A stretch of DNA of 13,675 nt, taken from NCBI GenBank assembly GCA_013152105.1, contig JAADHA010000483.1, positions 1-13,675 on the forward strand. The letters run 5' to 3'. This document shows, in pieces, positions 13,051 through 13,675 of this stretch (position 1 is its first letter; the number at the start of each line of letters is the position of its first letter). Both the position numbers and the translations under genes were made by a program. The DNA is from Oligoflexia bacterium. Lineage in GTDB: Bacteria > Myxococcota_A > UBA796 > UBA2385. The notes under the pieces are model-generated. The model had not been told where the DNA came from, did no database searches, and worked only from the letters and a program-made list of their open reading frames with translations.

Positions 13051-13675
13051 GTGCGATCATCGGCCCCTCCTTTCCACCGGCTCGTCGGCCGCCTGCTGCT
13101 TGGCTGCTCGCTTGCGGCTGGCGGTGTGGCCTGCTCGCCGGGGAGTGTCTCGCTGGACTTGAACCAGCCGGCTCTGGAGGACCTGCACTGGGCCTGGGGC
13201 GACCTGCACGCCCACTCGGCCTGGTCCTACGATGGCTGCGAGCGGCCAGACGCGGGCTGCACCCACGACATCAACGGACCGGGCGCGGGTTTCTTCGATG
13301 AGGCTGCAGAGGCAGGCTTGGACTTCGCCGCCCTGACCGATCACGCCGAGGCGGATCTCTACCGCTTTGGCCCCGACGATCTCCACCCCGACGGCGCGGA
13401 ATACGACATCTGGCAAGGCCAGCAATACCTGGCGGTGGTGGCCGACGGCGGGCCGGTCCTGCCGCTGCTGGGCTACGAGTGGACGGCGGCGCGCGACGAC
13501 TTCAATGAGAATGGGCCTGGCAGTCATCGCACCGTGATCCTGGGGTCGACCAGAGCCTGCGACGCCTACCGAATCTCGGGCAAGGCCCTGCCGGACGGGG
13601 AATTCGTACCCGACGTGGGAGATCGAGCATTTATCGAGGGGGACCGGCCGGTCGTGCGCACGCCGGCCGAGCTTT
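13051..13675 (+). CDS. DUF3604/PHP-type exported protein (3' end off the window)
   Basis: The first 208 codons are present. The GTG at 13051 is the only in-frame start near the signal region; its ribosome-binding site is weak. Residues 11-28 form a hydrophobic signal ending in GGVAC, so Cys28 may be lipidated, although Gly at -3 is not typical. After it come motifs of DUF3604/PHP-like metallohydrolases: WGDLHAHSAWSYDG (49-62) with metal-ligand His53 and His55, LDFAALTDHAE (90-100) with Asp97-His98, and LGYEWT (140-145). The family is thought to bind metal ions and probably hydrolyses phosphoesters or related bonds, but its substrates are poorly known. Extra Cys pairs (CERPDAGC) fit an exported protein. 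The C-terminal catalytic half is outside the window. Confidence 0.85.
   Translation, partial: MRSSAPPFHRLVGRLLLGCSLAAGGVACSPGSVSLDLNQPALEDLHWAWGDLHAHSAWSYDGCERPDAGCTHDINGPGAGFFDEAAEAGLDFAALTDHAEADLYRFGPDDLHPDGAEYDIWQGQQYLAVVADGGPVLPLLGYEWTAARDDFNENGPGSHRTVILGSTRACDAYRISGKALPDGEFVPDVGDRAFIEGDRPVVRTPAEL

Noticed and set aside
1..13675. Search for CRISPR arrays, tRNA or rRNA genes, transposases, phage genes or defence systems
   Set aside because: No regularly spaced repeats, RNA-gene signatures or related protein motifs were seen anywhere in the window.

Overview
The window reads as GC-rich bacterial DNA with densely packed genes, several GTG starts and many open-frame shadows. Seven predicted lipoproteins, a probable outer-membrane protein, PKD-repeat surface proteins and a DUF3604/PHP protein together suggest a Gram-negative bacterium of the Myxococcota or a related former deltaproteobacterial group. 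This placement is inferred from gene style; no rRNA or marker gene is present. I see no CRISPR array, tRNA, rRNA, transposase, phage gene or recognisable defence system.

Layout. (1) 1-1551, minus: two tandem PKD-type lipoproteins, the second cut by the left edge, behind a good sigma70-like promoter at 1640-1669. (2) 1657-3290, plus: a secreted probable beta-barrel protein and a cytoplasmic alpha-helical (HEAT-like) protein. (3) 3287-5044, minus: an apparent three-gene operon of two paralogous nine-cysteine lipoproteins followed by a cytoplasmic-type L-asparaginase, behind a promoter at 5073-5101. The asparaginase reading frame is broken by one apparent single-base indel. (4) 5226-8105, plus: a GT4 glycosyltransferase, also broken by an apparent single-base indel, translationally coupled to a TMTC-like multi-membrane-span GT-C/TPR protein. 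This looks like a glycan or protein-glycosylation unit. (5) 8074-10941, minus: thiG, a TenI/ThiE-like gene and a cobalamin-binding-domain radical SAM protein in one apparent operon. (6) 11129-11647, plus: a small cysteine-rich lipoprotein, followed by a strong intergenic hairpin. (7) 11743-12993, minus: a lipoprotein of unknown function. (8) 13051 to the right edge, plus: the start of a DUF3604/PHP-type exported protein.

The points most worth a second look are the twin Cx3C lipoprotein pair (one member with a calcium-loop-like insertion), the two single-base frame breaks in otherwise well-conserved enzymes, the shared promoter consensus TTGACG-N17/18-TAC(A/G)CT, and the thiG neighbour that looks more like a thiazole tautomerase (TenI) than thiamine-phosphate synthase. 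Most of the window is otherwise ordinary housekeeping and envelope genes.
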